Positions 42,293 through 51,959 of a DNA stretch of 64,000 bases are shown here, piece by piece (the stretch's first letter is position 1; each line of letters starts with the position of its first letter). Location of the stretch: assembly GCA_963717195.1 (NCBI GenBank), contig CAVQVR010000002.1:62001-126000 (forward strand), in the 5' to 3' direction. The translations under genes were made by a program, and so were the position numbers. The stretch is from JACDAE01 sp963717195 (GTDB taxonomy: Bacteria; Chloroflexota; Ktedonobacteria; Ktedonobacterales; Ktedonobacteraceae). The notes under the pieces were generated by a model that saw nothing but the letters and a program-made list of their open reading frames with translations, was not told the origin of the DNA and did not search any database.

Positions 42293-45019
42293 ATGAGTTG
42301 TTCAGCTTTTTCCGCAACGTGGCGTCAAACAAAGGACTGTGAAATGACAACACATTATCTACGACGATTTCCCGTGCCTTCTGGCATCACCACCATCCTT
42401 CTTATCTTCACCGCTTTATCCTTCACGATGGGATTTTCCCAGCTACGGGTAATTGCGGCCAAAGCTCAGTCGTCCAACCTCGCAGTGGGCGATCTGCGCG
42501 TCGACTACCTCGTGAATCCATTAGGCATCGATGACATGAAACCACAACTCAGTTGGGAACTTACCTCGTCGGCTCAGAATCAGAGCCAACAAGCGTACGA
42601 GGTGCAAGTAGCAACAAGCACTGCCTTGTTGAACGCGAATACCCCGGATCTCTGGGATAGCGGCAAGGTGACATCAAGCGCTTCGATCAATGTCGCCTAC
42701 ACAGGAACAACGCTCCACTCGCGTGAGCACGTGTACTGGCGCGTGCAGGTATGGGACACGAACGGAAACCCTTCCGCATGGAGTTCAACCGCACAATGGG
42801 AAATGGGACTGCTTAGCCCATCGGACTGGCTGGCCCATTGGATCAATAACCCCAGTTCTGGTGCCCTTCCACTCTTTGCCAAACAGTTCACGATGGCGAA
42901 ACCAGTTACCAGCGCCCGTTTATACATCACTGGTCTGGGTGTTTATGATGCGCGTATCAACGGGCAGGCGATCAGCAAAGACGTGCTCCAGCCACCCGAG
43001 ACCGATTATCTCAAGCGCGTCATCTACAGTACGTATGATGTGACCTCATTGCTGCAACAGGGGGCCAATACGCTGGGTGTGCAACTGGGGAACGGCATCG
43101 CCAACGTCCCAGCAACGCCTGGGCGCTATGAGAAGTTCACTGGAACGATGAGCACACCACGCATGCTTGCCCAACTTGAAGTGAAGTACAGTGATGGCAC
43201 AACGGCACGCATCGTCTCTGACTCCTCCTGGCTCACAAAGCTCGGCCCGACCACCTTCTCCACATGGTATGGTGGTGAAGACTACGATGCACGCCTCAAC
43301 CCATCCGGCTGGCTGAATCCGGGTGCGAACCTGAGCTCATGGCAGGCAGCGACCGAGACGACCGCGCCATCATCACAGACCGTCCTCAGCGCACAGATGG
43401 TCCCGGCGGTCCAGATGGTCGGCACACTCGCACCCGGTCAAGATCACACAACCCAAGTCAGGCGTCTATATCTTCGATTTCGGCATCAATTTCTCTGGCT
43501 GGGAACAGCTTCAGGTCAAAGGGGCACTGCGGGAACAAAGGTCACGATGACGCCCGGCGAATTGCTCAGGAGCAACGGCACCATCAGCCAGGCCACCGTC
43601 AGTGCGCCATTCTACGAAACCTATATCCTCTCCGGCAGTGGGACCGAGGTGTGGCATCCGGATTTTGTCTTTCATGGCTTCCGCTACGTGCAGGTCACCG
43701 GCTTGCCAGCGGCACCCACGACGAGTACCTTAACAGGTCTGCAACTCAATACAGCCAATGATAGTGCCGGTACATTCACCTCCGGAAACTCGCTGCTCAA
43801 CTCAATTCACACCATCATTAACCAGGCCATCCAGAACAATATGGGTAGTCTGCTCAGTGACTGCCCCGATCGCGAGAAGCTTGGTTGGCTCGAACAGGAC
43901 CATCTTGAATTCGGGTCGGTGAGCCGTGCGTATGATGTCGCTGCCTACTACCGCGAGTTCTTCCGCAACATGGCTGATAGCCAACTTTCTAACGGACTCG
44001 TCCCAGATACCGCCCCTGAATATGCCATTTTCGGGGGAGCCTTCCGTGACGATCCGAACTGGGGAAGTATGATTATCCAGGGAGGATGGGAACTCTATCA
44101 GACGTATGGCGATACCCAGACGTTGAGTACCTACTACTCCAATATGCAACGCTACCTGGCATACCTGCAATCGAGGTCCAGCGGCAACCTGCTCACGTAT
44201 GGCCTCGGCGACTGGGGCACACTCGAAGCCGCCACTCCGCTAGGTGTCACATCCACATATGCCTATTATCTGGATGCGATAGAGATGAGCAAGATCGCGA
44301 CAGTGCTTGGTCGCACAAGCGATGTGACAACCTATAACACGCTTGCACAGCAAATTGCAAGTTCCTTCAACGCGAAGTATCTCTCTGCGGCCCACAATAC
44401 CTATGCAAATGGGACCGAGGCTGCCGATGCGTTCGCGCTCGATATGGGTGTCGTGCCTGCCCAATACCAGGCGGCCGTGGTGCAGCATCTGGTCAATACT
44501 ATCCAGGCAAACGGCAATCACGTTAGTGTCGGAGAGATCGCACTACCCGCTTTGTTCCGTGCTCTAGCCAATGGTGGCCGCAGCGACGTCATCTATACCG
44601 TTGCTACCCAGACGACCTATCCCAGCTATGGGTACGAGGTCATACATGGTGCTACATCGCTGCTCGAGTTCTGGACCGGCGTCAATGGGAAGAATTCGCA
44701 AGATCATTTCATGCTGGGTGCCCTCAACGAATGGCTTAGCTTTGATGCGGGCGGTCTCCAGCCTGCTTCCGATGCGGTCGCCTATAACAAACTGGTTATT
44801 CGCCCGGCAGTCGTCGGGAGCCTCACCCAGGCGACCAGTACGTACAATACCCCTTACGGCCCGGCGAGTAGCTCGTGGACGCGCTCAGGTTCAACCGTGC
44901 AGTTAAGCGTCCAGGTACCCGTTAACACCACAGCCACCATCATGATGCCTCTGAAGAGCGGCTATAAGACCTACAGTGTTGGTTCTGGTAGCTATACCTT
45001 CAGCAGTAGCCTGGCTTAA
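42293..45019 (+). CDS. Secreted GH78 alpha-L-rhamnosidase (with compensated frameshift)
   Basis: ATG 42293 has AGGAGG 8 bases upstream. The 908-residue product has an N-terminal export signal (hydrophobic FPVPSGITTILLIFTALSF). Fibronectin-like and carbohydrate-binding beta domains follow (LRVDYLVNPLGIDDMKPQLS, YWRVQVWDTNGNPSAW). The (alpha/alpha)6 catalytic domain holds the GH78 acid cluster in SDCPDREKLGWLEQDHLEF and the terminal LLEFWTGVNGKNSQDHFMLG. It should release terminal L-rhamnose from pectic or glycosidic substrates outside the cell. Residues about 382-412 are out of frame: shifting by one base recovers the conserved SGVYIFDFGINFSGWEQL. One base gained near 43436 and one lost near 43526 cancel out. 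Confidence 0.85.
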   Translation: MSCSAFSATWRQTKDCEMTTHYLRRFPVPSGITTILLIFTALSFTMGFSQLRVIAAKAQSSNLAVGDLRVDYLVNPLGIDDMKPQLSWELTSSAQNQSQQAYEVQVATSTALLNANTPDLWDSGKVTSSASINVAYTGTTLHSREHVYWRVQVWDTNGNPSAWSSTAQWEMGLLSPSDWLAHWINNPSSGALPLFAKQFTMAKPVTSARLYITGLGVYDARINGQAISKDVLQPPETDYLKRVIYSTYDVTSLLQQGANTLGVQLGNGIANVPATPGRYEKFTGTMSTPRMLAQLEVKYSDGTTARIVSDSSWLTKLGPTTFSTWYGGEDYDARLNPSGWLNPGANLSSWQAATETTAPSSQTVLSAQMVPAVQMVGTLAPGQDHTTQVRRLYLRFRHQFLWLGTASGQRGTAGTKVTMTPGELLRSNGTISQATVSAPFYETYILSGSGTEVWHPDFVFHGFRYVQVTGLPAAPTTSTLTGLQLNTANDSAGTFTSGNSLLNSIHTIINQAIQNNMGSLLSDCPDREKLGWLEQDHLEFGSVSRAYDVAAYYREFFRNMADSQLSNGLVPDTAPEYAIFGGAFRDDPNWGSMIIQGGWELYQTYGDTQTLSTYYSNMQRYLAYLQSRSSGNLLTYGLGDWGTLEAATPLGVTSTYAYYLDAIEMSKIATVLGRTSDVTTYNTLAQQIASSFNAKYLSAAHNTYANGTEAADAFALDMGVVPAQYQAAVVQHLVNTIQANGNHVSVGEIALPALFRALANGGRSDVIYTVATQTTYPSYGYEVIHGATSLLEFWTGVNGKNSQDHFMLGALNEWLSFDAGGLQPASDAVAYNKLVIRPAVVGSLTQATSTYNTPYGPASSSWTRSGSTVQLSVQVPVNTTATIMMPLKSGYKTYSVGSGSYTFSSSLA

Positions 45020-45048
45020 GGATACGTTTGTCTACTGGTGTCTTCTTA

Positions 45049-45082
45049 TCTGATCTGGTGCTTATGACAGCACCAGATCAGA
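45049..45082 (+). terminator. Hairpin downstream of the rhamnosidase
   Basis: Perfect 14-base arms TCTGATCTGGTGCT / AGCACCAGATCAGA, 30 bases past the stop. There is no T-run, so termination strength is uncertain. Confidence 0.55.
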
Positions 45083-45190
45083 CAAGAACCATCTACACAA
45101 TAGAGAAATTGTTCTTAGAAACATTTTTACATAAAGTCTATGGTCAACAGTTCTCTGAGAAAGGGGGTAGAAGGTATAGCGGCATATTAC

Positions 45191-45239
45191 TAAGGAAGGA
45201 ACTGTAGCGCGGAATAAGGAAGGAACCTGTAGCGCGAAA
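45191..45239 (+). repeat. Two tandem copies of a 24/25-base unit
   Basis: TAAGGAAGGAACTGTAGCGC and a near-identical copy with one extra C follow each other in the leader of the next gene. They may be duplicated regulatory sites. The rest of 45020-45339 shows no gene. Confidence 0.6.
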
Positions 45240-45339
45240 CATCGTTTCTCCTGATCACCTTCATAGCGTGTAAGCAGGATTACATGCATCCTGGTAGAAC
45301 AACGTACGTTACTACCATCTAGACAGAAAGGAATTTGTC

Positions 45340-46479
45340 ATGGCAACATTGCGAAAGATCACTAGACGCGTTCCATTTCAGCTCGTCGTTTTCGGACTAC
45401 TTCTCGTTCTCATAAGCAGTTTTACGACAAGCAGTTTTGCGGCAGGGGCTCGTGCCCAGGCCGCGCAGACTGGTGAATTCATCTACGAAGCCCTGGACAA
45501 CGGAACCATTGATGTCTACGATATCAACAATGCACACCGTTTCGTGCAAACGATCCGCGTGTTCTCAGGCACTGCTGATGTAAGAGGAGTCACTGCAGCA
45601 GCGCCGACCCATCGGTTCTATGTGATGTATAACCTGAACTATCATGGTCATGTAGCATGCGTTGATCTGCTTACTGGCAAGGTTCTGTGGGATAAGATCT
45701 TACACTCGCCAGGCGTGGACCGTGGAAACCTCACCCCCGACGGGCAAACACTGTATCTTCCCACCTATGAAGGTGACACCCACTCGCCTTACGAACTTGT
45801 AGTGAATGCCATCACTGGCACCGTGAAGACGCAGATCACGCTGCCGACGAAAAGTCATGATACAATCGTCAGCCTTGATGGCAAATACGTATTCATGGAG
45901 ACAAAGTCGCCCGTTGGTACGCTGTACATTGCCTCAACCGCGACCAATAAAGTCGTACAGACCATCACTGGCTACTGCTGCAGCAAGGTGCTTGCACCCT
46001 TTTCGGTGAATGGAGAAGATACCCGCGTCGTCAATGATGTATACGGTGTATACGGGTTCCAGATAGGTGATGTCACCACGGGCAAAGTGATCGCGACGGT
46101 CCCTTTCACCGGTACGACGGGAGATAAGAATGCCCTGCATGGAATTGCCTGGACTCCCAATGAACACGAAGTATGGGCCAACGATAGAGGAACTGGGAGT
46201 CCTTATGTCCATGTCTTCAATATGACGACAACGGTGCCAACGCAGACACACCTGGTACGGCTGAGCCATGACAATCCCCACTGGATTACGTTCTCTATCG
46301 ATGGTCGTTTTGCGTATGTCTCATATGCGACAGGCAGTGGACTCTCGACTGATGTCATAAACACCAGTACCTATAGTCGTATCAGTACCCTGGCACCTTC
46401 AGAGGACTTGCTGGAGGTAGATTTCAACGTTGGTGCCGTGAACCGCGTCGGAAATCAATTTGGGGTCGGACGCGTCTAA
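45340..46479 (+). CDS. Secreted YVTN-type beta-propeller protein
   Basis: AAAGGA lies 7 bases before the ATG. The 379-residue protein has a signal peptide (FQLVVFGLLLVLISSF, Ala-rich cleavage region). Repeating blade motifs follow, such as TIDVYDINNAHRFVQTI, VDLLTGKVLWDKIL, YIASTATNKVVQTI and VTTGKVIATVPFTG, typical of seven-bladed YVTN/PQQ-like propellers. No catalytic residues are visible; such proteins usually bind surfaces, ligands or partner enzymes. It lies in the block of secreted carbohydrate-related genes, transcribed in the same direction but with its own leader. Confidence 0.7.
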   Translation: MATLRKITRRVPFQLVVFGLLLVLISSFTTSSFAAGARAQAAQTGEFIYEALDNGTIDVYDINNAHRFVQTIRVFSGTADVRGVTAAAPTHRFYVMYNLNYHGHVACVDLLTGKVLWDKILHSPGVDRGNLTPDGQTLYLPTYEGDTHSPYELVVNAITGTVKTQITLPTKSHDTIVSLDGKYVFMETKSPVGTLYIASTATNKVVQTITGYCCSKVLAPFSVNGEDTRVVNDVYGVYGFQIGDVTTGKVIATVPFTGTTGDKNALHGIAWTPNEHEVWANDRGTGSPYVHVFNMTTTVPTQTHLVRLSHDNPHWITFSIDGRFAYVSYATGSGLSTDVINTSTYSRISTLAPSEDLLEVDFNVGAVNRVGNQFGVGRV

Positions 46480-46530
46480 CGATCTCTTTGTCCTCACGCG
46501 GTAATGAAGCACAGAAATGCAGTTCAAGTG

Positions 46531-46579
46531 GCGTTTGCACCTACCTGATCTAGAAAACAGGTAGGACGGGTGCAAGCGC
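46531..46579. terminator. Stem-loop after the beta-propeller gene
   Basis: GCGTTTGCAC-CTACCTG pairs with CAGGTAG-gacgg-GTGCAAGCGC, with a five-base bulge and one wobble. It sits 50 bases past the stop codon. Confidence 0.5.
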
Positions 46580-46674
46580 TACATCGTCCGGACAAGATCA
46601 TTTATCGCTTTCCTCCTGGGGAAAGACAAATTACCAGGTAACCTATTATAAGATACAAAGGAGTATTTTCTTCT

Positions 46675-47769
46675 ATGAAAATGCGCAACCCTGTCCTGCT
46701 GTCGCAGCCGCTCCTACGAGCGTTTTGTATTCTCGGACTCCTCGTCGCTGGTCTCACAACAACGCTCAGCTACACCCCACAACATGTACAGGCTGCCACC
46801 ACAGCCGCAGTCTCTATCCAGGGAACGTACTTTTTCCTCAATGGACAGATCACGTACCCTGGCAAAGCGGTGCAGGGCGAACTACTCAATAGTCGCATGA
46901 TTCAGGGGCTCTTCGATGATGAGAATGCCGCCACTGTTGGTCACTGGGCATACCCTGATACCCATATGTGGGATCCTCAGCGCAACACCAATGAACTCAT
47001 CGCTGCGCTACCTTCCTATGCGCACTACGGGCTACATATGATCACGGTGGGCCTGCAGGGTGGATGCCCCAGCTGCAGTAGCATCAACGGGAAGAACATC
47101 ACGAGCGCCTTTCAGGCTGATGGATCACTCAAGCCAGCCTGGCTCACCCGTCTTGATCAGCTTATCCAGGCTGCCAACTCCAACGGGATCGTGGTCGATC
47201 TCTCCCTTTTCTACCATGCACAAGACATGCGGGTAAATCAAGCATCCATACCAACAGCAATTAACAATATCGTCGATTGGTTGGTGATGAAAGGTTACAC
47301 TAACGTGCTCTTAGAGATTGCCAATGAGGTTGACCAACCTGGCTTCTGGCCGATCCTGCAACCAGCAGGCGAGCCAACGCTTATTGCTCAGGCACAACAA
47401 CGAGCGCAGGGGCATCTCAAGGTCTCGGTCAGCTTCACAGGCCAGGTCCCACCTGCCGCCGTAATAAAGCAAGAGGACTTCATCACGGTGCATGGTAATG
47501 GCCTGACTCCAGCAAAGGTGAAGGCACTGATCAACGCGATACGGGCAACACCTGCGTACCAGGCTCAACCCAAGCCAATCATCTTCAACGAGGACTCCAC
47601 TAGTATTGCCAATATGAACGCCGCCGTTCTCGCTGGCGTTTCCTGGGGCTATTACGAACAGGGTTCGAACAACTATCACGATGGATTTCAAGCGCCGCCA
47701 ACCAACTGGTCGATCAACACTGCTACCAAGCAGGCGTTTTTTGCGCGGGTTTCAGCCCTGACAAGGTAG
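46675..47769 (+). CDS. Secreted glycoside hydrolase, GH5-like TIM barrel
   Basis: AAGGAG precedes the start. The 364-residue product has a signal peptide (LLRAFCILGLLVAGLTT, cleavage near VQA). A clan-A type barrel follows: LLEIANEVD gives the acid/base Glu (about 218) in the NE motif, and IIFNEDST gives a candidate nucleophile Glu (about 306) at the end of strand 7. FFLNGQITYPGKAVQGELLN near the N-terminus resembles the opening of cellulase/mannanase-like enzymes. The exact specificity is not clear. It fits an extracellular plant-polymer degradation locus. Confidence 0.68.
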   Translation: MKMRNPVLLSQPLLRAFCILGLLVAGLTTTLSYTPQHVQAATTAAVSIQGTYFFLNGQITYPGKAVQGELLNSRMIQGLFDDENAATVGHWAYPDTHMWDPQRNTNELIAALPSYAHYGLHMITVGLQGGCPSCSSINGKNITSAFQADGSLKPAWLTRLDQLIQAANSNGIVVDLSLFYHAQDMRVNQASIPTAINNIVDWLVMKGYTNVLLEIANEVDQPGFWPILQPAGEPTLIAQAQQRAQGHLKVSVSFTGQVPPAAVIKQEDFITVHGNGLTPAKVKALINAIRATPAYQAQPKPIIFNEDSTSIANMNAAVLAGVSWGYYEQGSNNYHDGFQAPPTNWSINTATKQAFFARVSALTR

Positions 47770-47795
47770 GCATGCGATCTCACGATGTTCTCAAT

Positions 47796-47832
47796 GTGAA
47801 TGTCTCTCCCTTCGGCTAGGAGAGACATTCAC
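47796..47832 (+). terminator. Terminator-like hairpin after the GH5-like gene
   Basis: Perfect 14-base arms GTGAATGTCTCTCC / GGAGAGACATTCAC around CTTCGGCTA, 27 bases past the stop. Confidence 0.65.
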
Positions 47833-47993
47833 TCTCCTAAGAAAAGGGGAACACGCTCTCCCAAATGCAGTCAAACGCGTATGAGTCTTGCCAGCCTCTT
47901 TGGAACGTGGATTGCTCAACATCTCAATCCCTTCCGACAATGTTTCCTTGCTCTCTCAACAAAATCTTCCTTAAAGATCCTCAGGCCAGGTCT

Positions 47994-48037
47994 GAACAGT
48001 TTCACACCATAAAGTGAACAGTTTCATATCGTAAAGT
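47994..48037 (+). promoter_or_regulatory. Two 22-base direct repeats next to the -35 box
   Basis: GAACAGTTTCACACCATAAA with GT, and a copy differing at three positions, lie head to tail and end three bases before TTGACA. Each unit equals two helical turns, as in activator sites of OmpR/PhoB or SARP type. Confidence 0.5.
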
Positions 48038-48040
48038 ATA

Positions 48041-48069
48041 TTGACAATATGCACTTTTCATTATATTCT
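48041..48069 (+). promoter_or_regulatory. Sigma-70-type promoter of the PQQ-like propeller gene
   Basis: TTGACA, 17 bases, TATTCT, 84 bases before the chosen start at 48153. Confidence 0.65.
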
Positions 48070-48152
48070 TAACTCAAGAAGGATTCTTAAAAGTGAGAAG
48101 CTTCGAAAAAACGCACGACAAGTGTAGCGTGAAAAGAATGGATGAGGTTTTC

Positions 48153-49565
48153 ATGCATCGAAGAAAGTTTATTTCTGTTGGAACATCACTGTTCCTACTC
48201 CTGGCGCTAAGTAGTGCGCTCTTCCTCTCAACGACCTTTCTGCATAGTGCCAAAGCAGCAGCAATCGATGAATGGCCTACCTATCTCGGCAGTATCCAGC
48301 ACACCAATTATCAGAGCACAGAAACGACGCTCAAAGCGTCCAATGTGGGGAAACTGGCACTGAAGTGGTCTCTTGGAAGTCAGACCATCAGTTCACAGGC
48401 AGTCATCTCCAAAGGCGTTGTCTACTGGGGTTCATGGGATGGCCTGGAGTCCGCTTATTCCACAGCAGGGAAACTTCTGTGGCAGAGGCAACTTGGCATA
48501 ACAAAGAGCCGATGTCTCACCGCAGGGATCGCCGGTACTCCAACGATAGGAACCATTGGATCAACTCCGGTGCTCTATGTCGGAGCCGGCGGTAACATCA
48601 ATGCCGATGGGCATGACAATCTGGTGGCCCTCAATGCCAAAACGGGAGCCATCATCTGGAAAACGGATATTGGGAGTACGCCCTCGCCCAACGTTCTGCA
48701 ATGGGGTTCACCCACTCTCTACAATGGCAGTTTGTATCTCGGTATCACTTCTGTAGAAGACTGCCCTGTTATCCCTGGTCAGGTGATTAAGATAAATGCC
48801 ACCACCGGCAAGATCCAGGCAACCTTCAATACCGTTCCATCCGGTTGTATTGGTTCTGGCGTATGGAGCACGCCTTCGATTATCAATGGCAACCTTTACC
48901 TGACATCTGGCAATCCTGGAACGTGCTCAACCACCGAGAAGTACGGATTCGCCATCCTGGAATTCGACCCGGCAACCCTCGCACTGAAGGGCTACTGGCA
49001 TGTGCCAATTAGTACCGCACTCGATTACGATTTTGGTGCTTCGGTGACCCCATTCTCTGCGAACGGCGTGAATTACGTCGGCGCAATCAACAAAAATGGC
49101 ACCTTTTATGCCTTCCGCGAGAATGATCTGGCAGCTGGACCAGTCTGGACAAAATCGCTCGCATTGAGCTCTGATTGTCCGCAGTGTGGCGTAAATCAAG
49201 GGGGCAACATTTCCTCCGCTGCATTTGATGGTACGCATCTCTATGTGGCTGGTGGTCAGACAACGCTGAATGGCGTAAATTGCCCAGGGACGGTGAATGA
49301 ACTCAACCCAGCAACTGGCGCATTTATTTGGCGGAAATGCCTGTATTACCCCGTCTTAGGACCACTCGTCGAGTTCCCTGGTGTACTAGGCGTTGGATAC
49401 GGCAGCGCGATCAATCTGCTCAACCCATCGAACGGGAACACTCTCTACACCTACGCCTTTAAGAGTGTGAATACTGGTTCGGAGTTCTGGACCGGTATCG
49501 CTGTGGCTGAAGGCATGCTCTTTGCAGGCAATAAGGATGGTAAGATGTATGCATTTGGTCTTTAG
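48153..49565 (+). CDS. Secreted PQQ-like beta-propeller protein
   Basis: The start is at ATG 48153 because GATGAGG lies 5 bases upstream; an open frame reaches 48093. The 470-residue product has a signal peptide (FISVGTSLFLLLALSSALF, Ala-rich end AKAAA). Eight-bladed PQQ-enzyme type repeats follow: STAGKLLWQRQLGI, LNAKTGAIIWKTDIG, INATTGKIQATF, LNPATGAFIWRKC. It contains paired cysteines. The catalytic residues of quinoprotein dehydrogenases are not recognisable, so it may be a binding protein, not an enzyme. Confidence 0.75.
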   Translation: MHRRKFISVGTSLFLLLALSSALFLSTTFLHSAKAAAIDEWPTYLGSIQHTNYQSTETTLKASNVGKLALKWSLGSQTISSQAVISKGVVYWGSWDGLESAYSTAGKLLWQRQLGITKSRCLTAGIAGTPTIGTIGSTPVLYVGAGGNINADGHDNLVALNAKTGAIIWKTDIGSTPSPNVLQWGSPTLYNGSLYLGITSVEDCPVIPGQVIKINATTGKIQATFNTVPSGCIGSGVWSTPSIINGNLYLTSGNPGTCSTTEKYGFAILEFDPATLALKGYWHVPISTALDYDFGASVTPFSANGVNYVGAINKNGTFYAFRENDLAAGPVWTKSLALSSDCPQCGVNQGGNISSAAFDGTHLYVAGGQTTLNGVNCPGTVNELNPATGAFIWRKCLYYPVLGPLVEFPGVLGVGYGSAINLLNPSNGNTLYTYAFKSVNTGSEFWTGIAVAEGMLFAGNKDGKMYAFGL

Positions 49566-49648
49566 TACTGAATAGTAACACCAACATCGATAAGCAACGC
49601 GTCCTACGAAACCACTATCCCTGCAGGAGAAGCAGCATTGTCAGTTGC

Positions 49649-51865
49649 TCAGCCAGCAGGGATAGTAGATTGGGGCGATGTTGGGGGGACGCTACAATTT
49701 TTCGCGTCGACCTGTAGAGGCATGTCTGTCCTGGAAAGAGAAGTTCCATTGAGCGAAAGTACTGAACTGATACAGACCTGCGCGGGATCGCCTCCCAGTT
49801 CATCAAAAAGCACCAGGACATTTTCTTCCTGAAGCCAGTCAACAGGAAGATGATAGAACTGTTGTGTGGGAGTACCGATGCGTTGCAGATGAACGGAAGG
49901 GAGTTGCCATGGCAAAAGTTCTTCTCGTGTGCCAGCAACAAGCCAGTAGCGCCCGATGCATCTGCCATTGAGCCAGGCCATACCCTTGCTCATCCCTGTA
50001 AGATCCACAGCCAAGGGTGCGTTTGTCTGAGGGCGTGGAAAGGTGAAGCGCCACCAACTCAATGATCGTCCTGTCGCTTCTTGCCAACGTTCCTGCCAGG
50101 AAACCAGTGCTCCGCCAGCGGCGAAGAGGGCTGCACGTTCACCCATCAGACCTGGTTGCATCGTCCAGGGTCCCGGAAGTGGATCGTTGTTCCAGCATGC
50201 CTGTCCCCATAGACCCTTCCGCTCCTCGACCATGTTCTGGCCTCCAAGCATCCAATCACCCTTGATCAGCCCCAATGCACAGGTAAAAATAGAGAGAGTA
50301 TGTCTCCCTTCTGCGAGCGTGAGTGGGAATAACTGGGTAAACCCTGGTCCATTGAGGAGACCGCGATCTTCAGCCAGAGGGAGTTGTGAGGTGGCCTGCA
50401 ACTGCCCATCCACAAAAATATGCGCGATATCTGCAACTCCTTCCAGCGTCAAAGTTCCTGCTCCGGCCTGTTCAGACGAAACTGTCAGGTCGGTCGTGTA
50501 CCAGCAGTAATCAGTCCTGTCCTGGGTAAGAAGTAATTGCTCAATCGGCGTAGCAGCGACCTTCCTTCCTCTTTGCAGCGCAGGTAGCCACTGTGCGGGT
50601 AGGGGTTCTGCATACCAGCTCAGGTGGGTAATCAGATCGGGATGAAGTTCTCTATGCTGTTGGATGATATGTTCAGGGTTCACCGCAGTGGTATTCAATA
50701 AGAGTTGTCCACGACTGGTCAGAGATACAGAGCGTGCAGGTAAGATGAAATGCTGTGCGGCGAATGTTACCGCTGCGTCCGTTGTCGCATCATTGCACAG
50801 GAAGATCAATTCTTTATTATGGTGAGTATAGATATAGGCATATTGCTGCGTACCCAGCATCTGTGCAGTGGCACGTTCTTGTGTGACCAATAGATCGGCA
50901 TATTCATGTAGGATAGTATGAAGATGAGCCAGGTGCTGTGCTTTAGTGGTAGGAAGACCGTACTCGTTCAGTGGAGCATCAAAATCATAACTTGTCGTCT
51001 GCAGATACATTGCTGAACGCTCGAAATTCGTCCCTCCATGCCACATATAATAGTTGACGCCCGTGCCTCCGGCTGCGATGAAGCGTGCCACAGCATACGC
51101 GCAATCTTCAGAAGAACGGGCACGATGAGCATAGCCATAGGTATCGTACCAGCCAGGCCAATCTTCGGTCCAGAGAGCAGGCTGGTCAGGATGGCGTGAT
51201 CTATGTTCATTAATCTGTAAATGACCATAGAAGCTATTAATAGTTTCCAGGCTTCCAGGTGCCGCGCCCAGGCACATAATCGAAGGGATATCCAGATCAA
51301 GCGTGTTTGCCAGGTCCGAAACCCACTGTAAATAGCGCTGGCCCTCTTCTCCATAGTGCTCAGCAATATTGTTATATTCATTCTCCAACTGGAGGAGAAT
51401 AATAGGGCCGCCATTGGATACGAACATGGGTTGCAGATACTCGATCACCATACGCACCCAGCGTTCCATTTCGTGCATAAAGGGCTGGTTGAAGGTGCGC
51501 ATCTGTATAGCAGGAACATCGCGTAACCATGCTGGGAGGCCACCATAATTGGTTTCCGCGCAGATGTATGGCCCCACCCGCAAAATCACATACAGCCCAT
51601 GCTCCTGAGCTACCTTACAAAAGTGGAGCAGATCCAGCCGTTCAGAGAAGTCGAACACGCCCCGTTGAGCTTCGTGCAAATTCCAGAAAACATAGGTCTC
51701 AATCGTATTTAAACCCGCCTTCCGGCTACGCTGCATAAGCTCCGGCCACATAGCGGGGGTACTGCGAGGATAATGGATTGCTCCGCTAAGCAACAGTGTT
51801 CGCTTCCCATTGATGGTCACTGCGCGTGAGTCATAACTCACAATGATCCTTGTCATGGTTTGCAC
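49649..51865 (-). CDS. GH35 beta-galactosidase
   Basis: The 738-residue protein opens with the GH35 pattern LLLSGAIHYPRSTPAMWPEL, then GLNTIETYVFWNLHE, LRVGPYICAETNYGGLPAWL and the acid/base Glu163 in LQLENEYNN. The nucleophile Glu234 is in ALWTEDWPGWYD, with YYMWHGGTNFERSA after it. The C-terminal half contains jelly-roll domains (FPRPQTNAPLAVDLTGMSKG). No signal peptide is seen, so it probably splits imported galactosides in the cytoplasm. The start is GTG at 51865 (AAGGA 4 bases away) or ATG at 51856. It is convergent with the propeller gene and divergent from the lacI-ABC transporter unit it likely serves. Confidence 0.9.
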   Translation of the reverse strand: MQTMTRIIVSYDSRAVTINGKRTLLLSGAIHYPRSTPAMWPELMQRSRKAGLNTIETYVFWNLHEAQRGVFDFSERLDLLHFCKVAQEHGLYVILRVGPYICAETNYGGLPAWLRDVPAIQMRTFNQPFMHEMERWVRMVIEYLQPMFVSNGGPIILLQLENEYNNIAEHYGEEGQRYLQWVSDLANTLDLDIPSIMCLGAAPGSLETINSFYGHLQINEHRSRHPDQPALWTEDWPGWYDTYGYAHRARSSEDCAYAVARFIAAGGTGVNYYMWHGGTNFERSAMYLQTTSYDFDAPLNEYGLPTTKAQHLAHLHTILHEYADLLVTQERATAQMLGTQQYAYIYTHHNKELIFLCNDATTDAAVTFAAQHFILPARSVSLTSRGQLLLNTTAVNPEHIIQQHRELHPDLITHLSWYAEPLPAQWLPALQRGRKVAATPIEQLLLTQDRTDYCWYTTDLTVSSEQAGAGTLTLEGVADIAHIFVDGQLQATSQLPLAEDRGLLNGPGFTQLFPLTLAEGRHTLSIFTCALGLIKGDWMLGGQNMVEERKGLWGQACWNNDPLPGPWTMQPGLMGERAALFAAGGALVSWQERWQEATGRSLSWWRFTFPRPQTNAPLAVDLTGMSKGMAWLNGRCIGRYWLVAGTREELLPWQLPSVHLQRIGTPTQQFYHLPVDWLQEENVLVLFDELGGDPAQVCISSVLSLNGTSLSRTDMPLQVDAKNCSVPPTSPQSTIPAG

Positions 51866-51959
51866 GTTTCCTTTGTTGAGCCAATAAAAACGCTGGTAGA
51901 AGGATGCTGTATTGTGCCGCTAAACATTGCGCAAATATTTGGGCCTGCATCCTTCCGGA

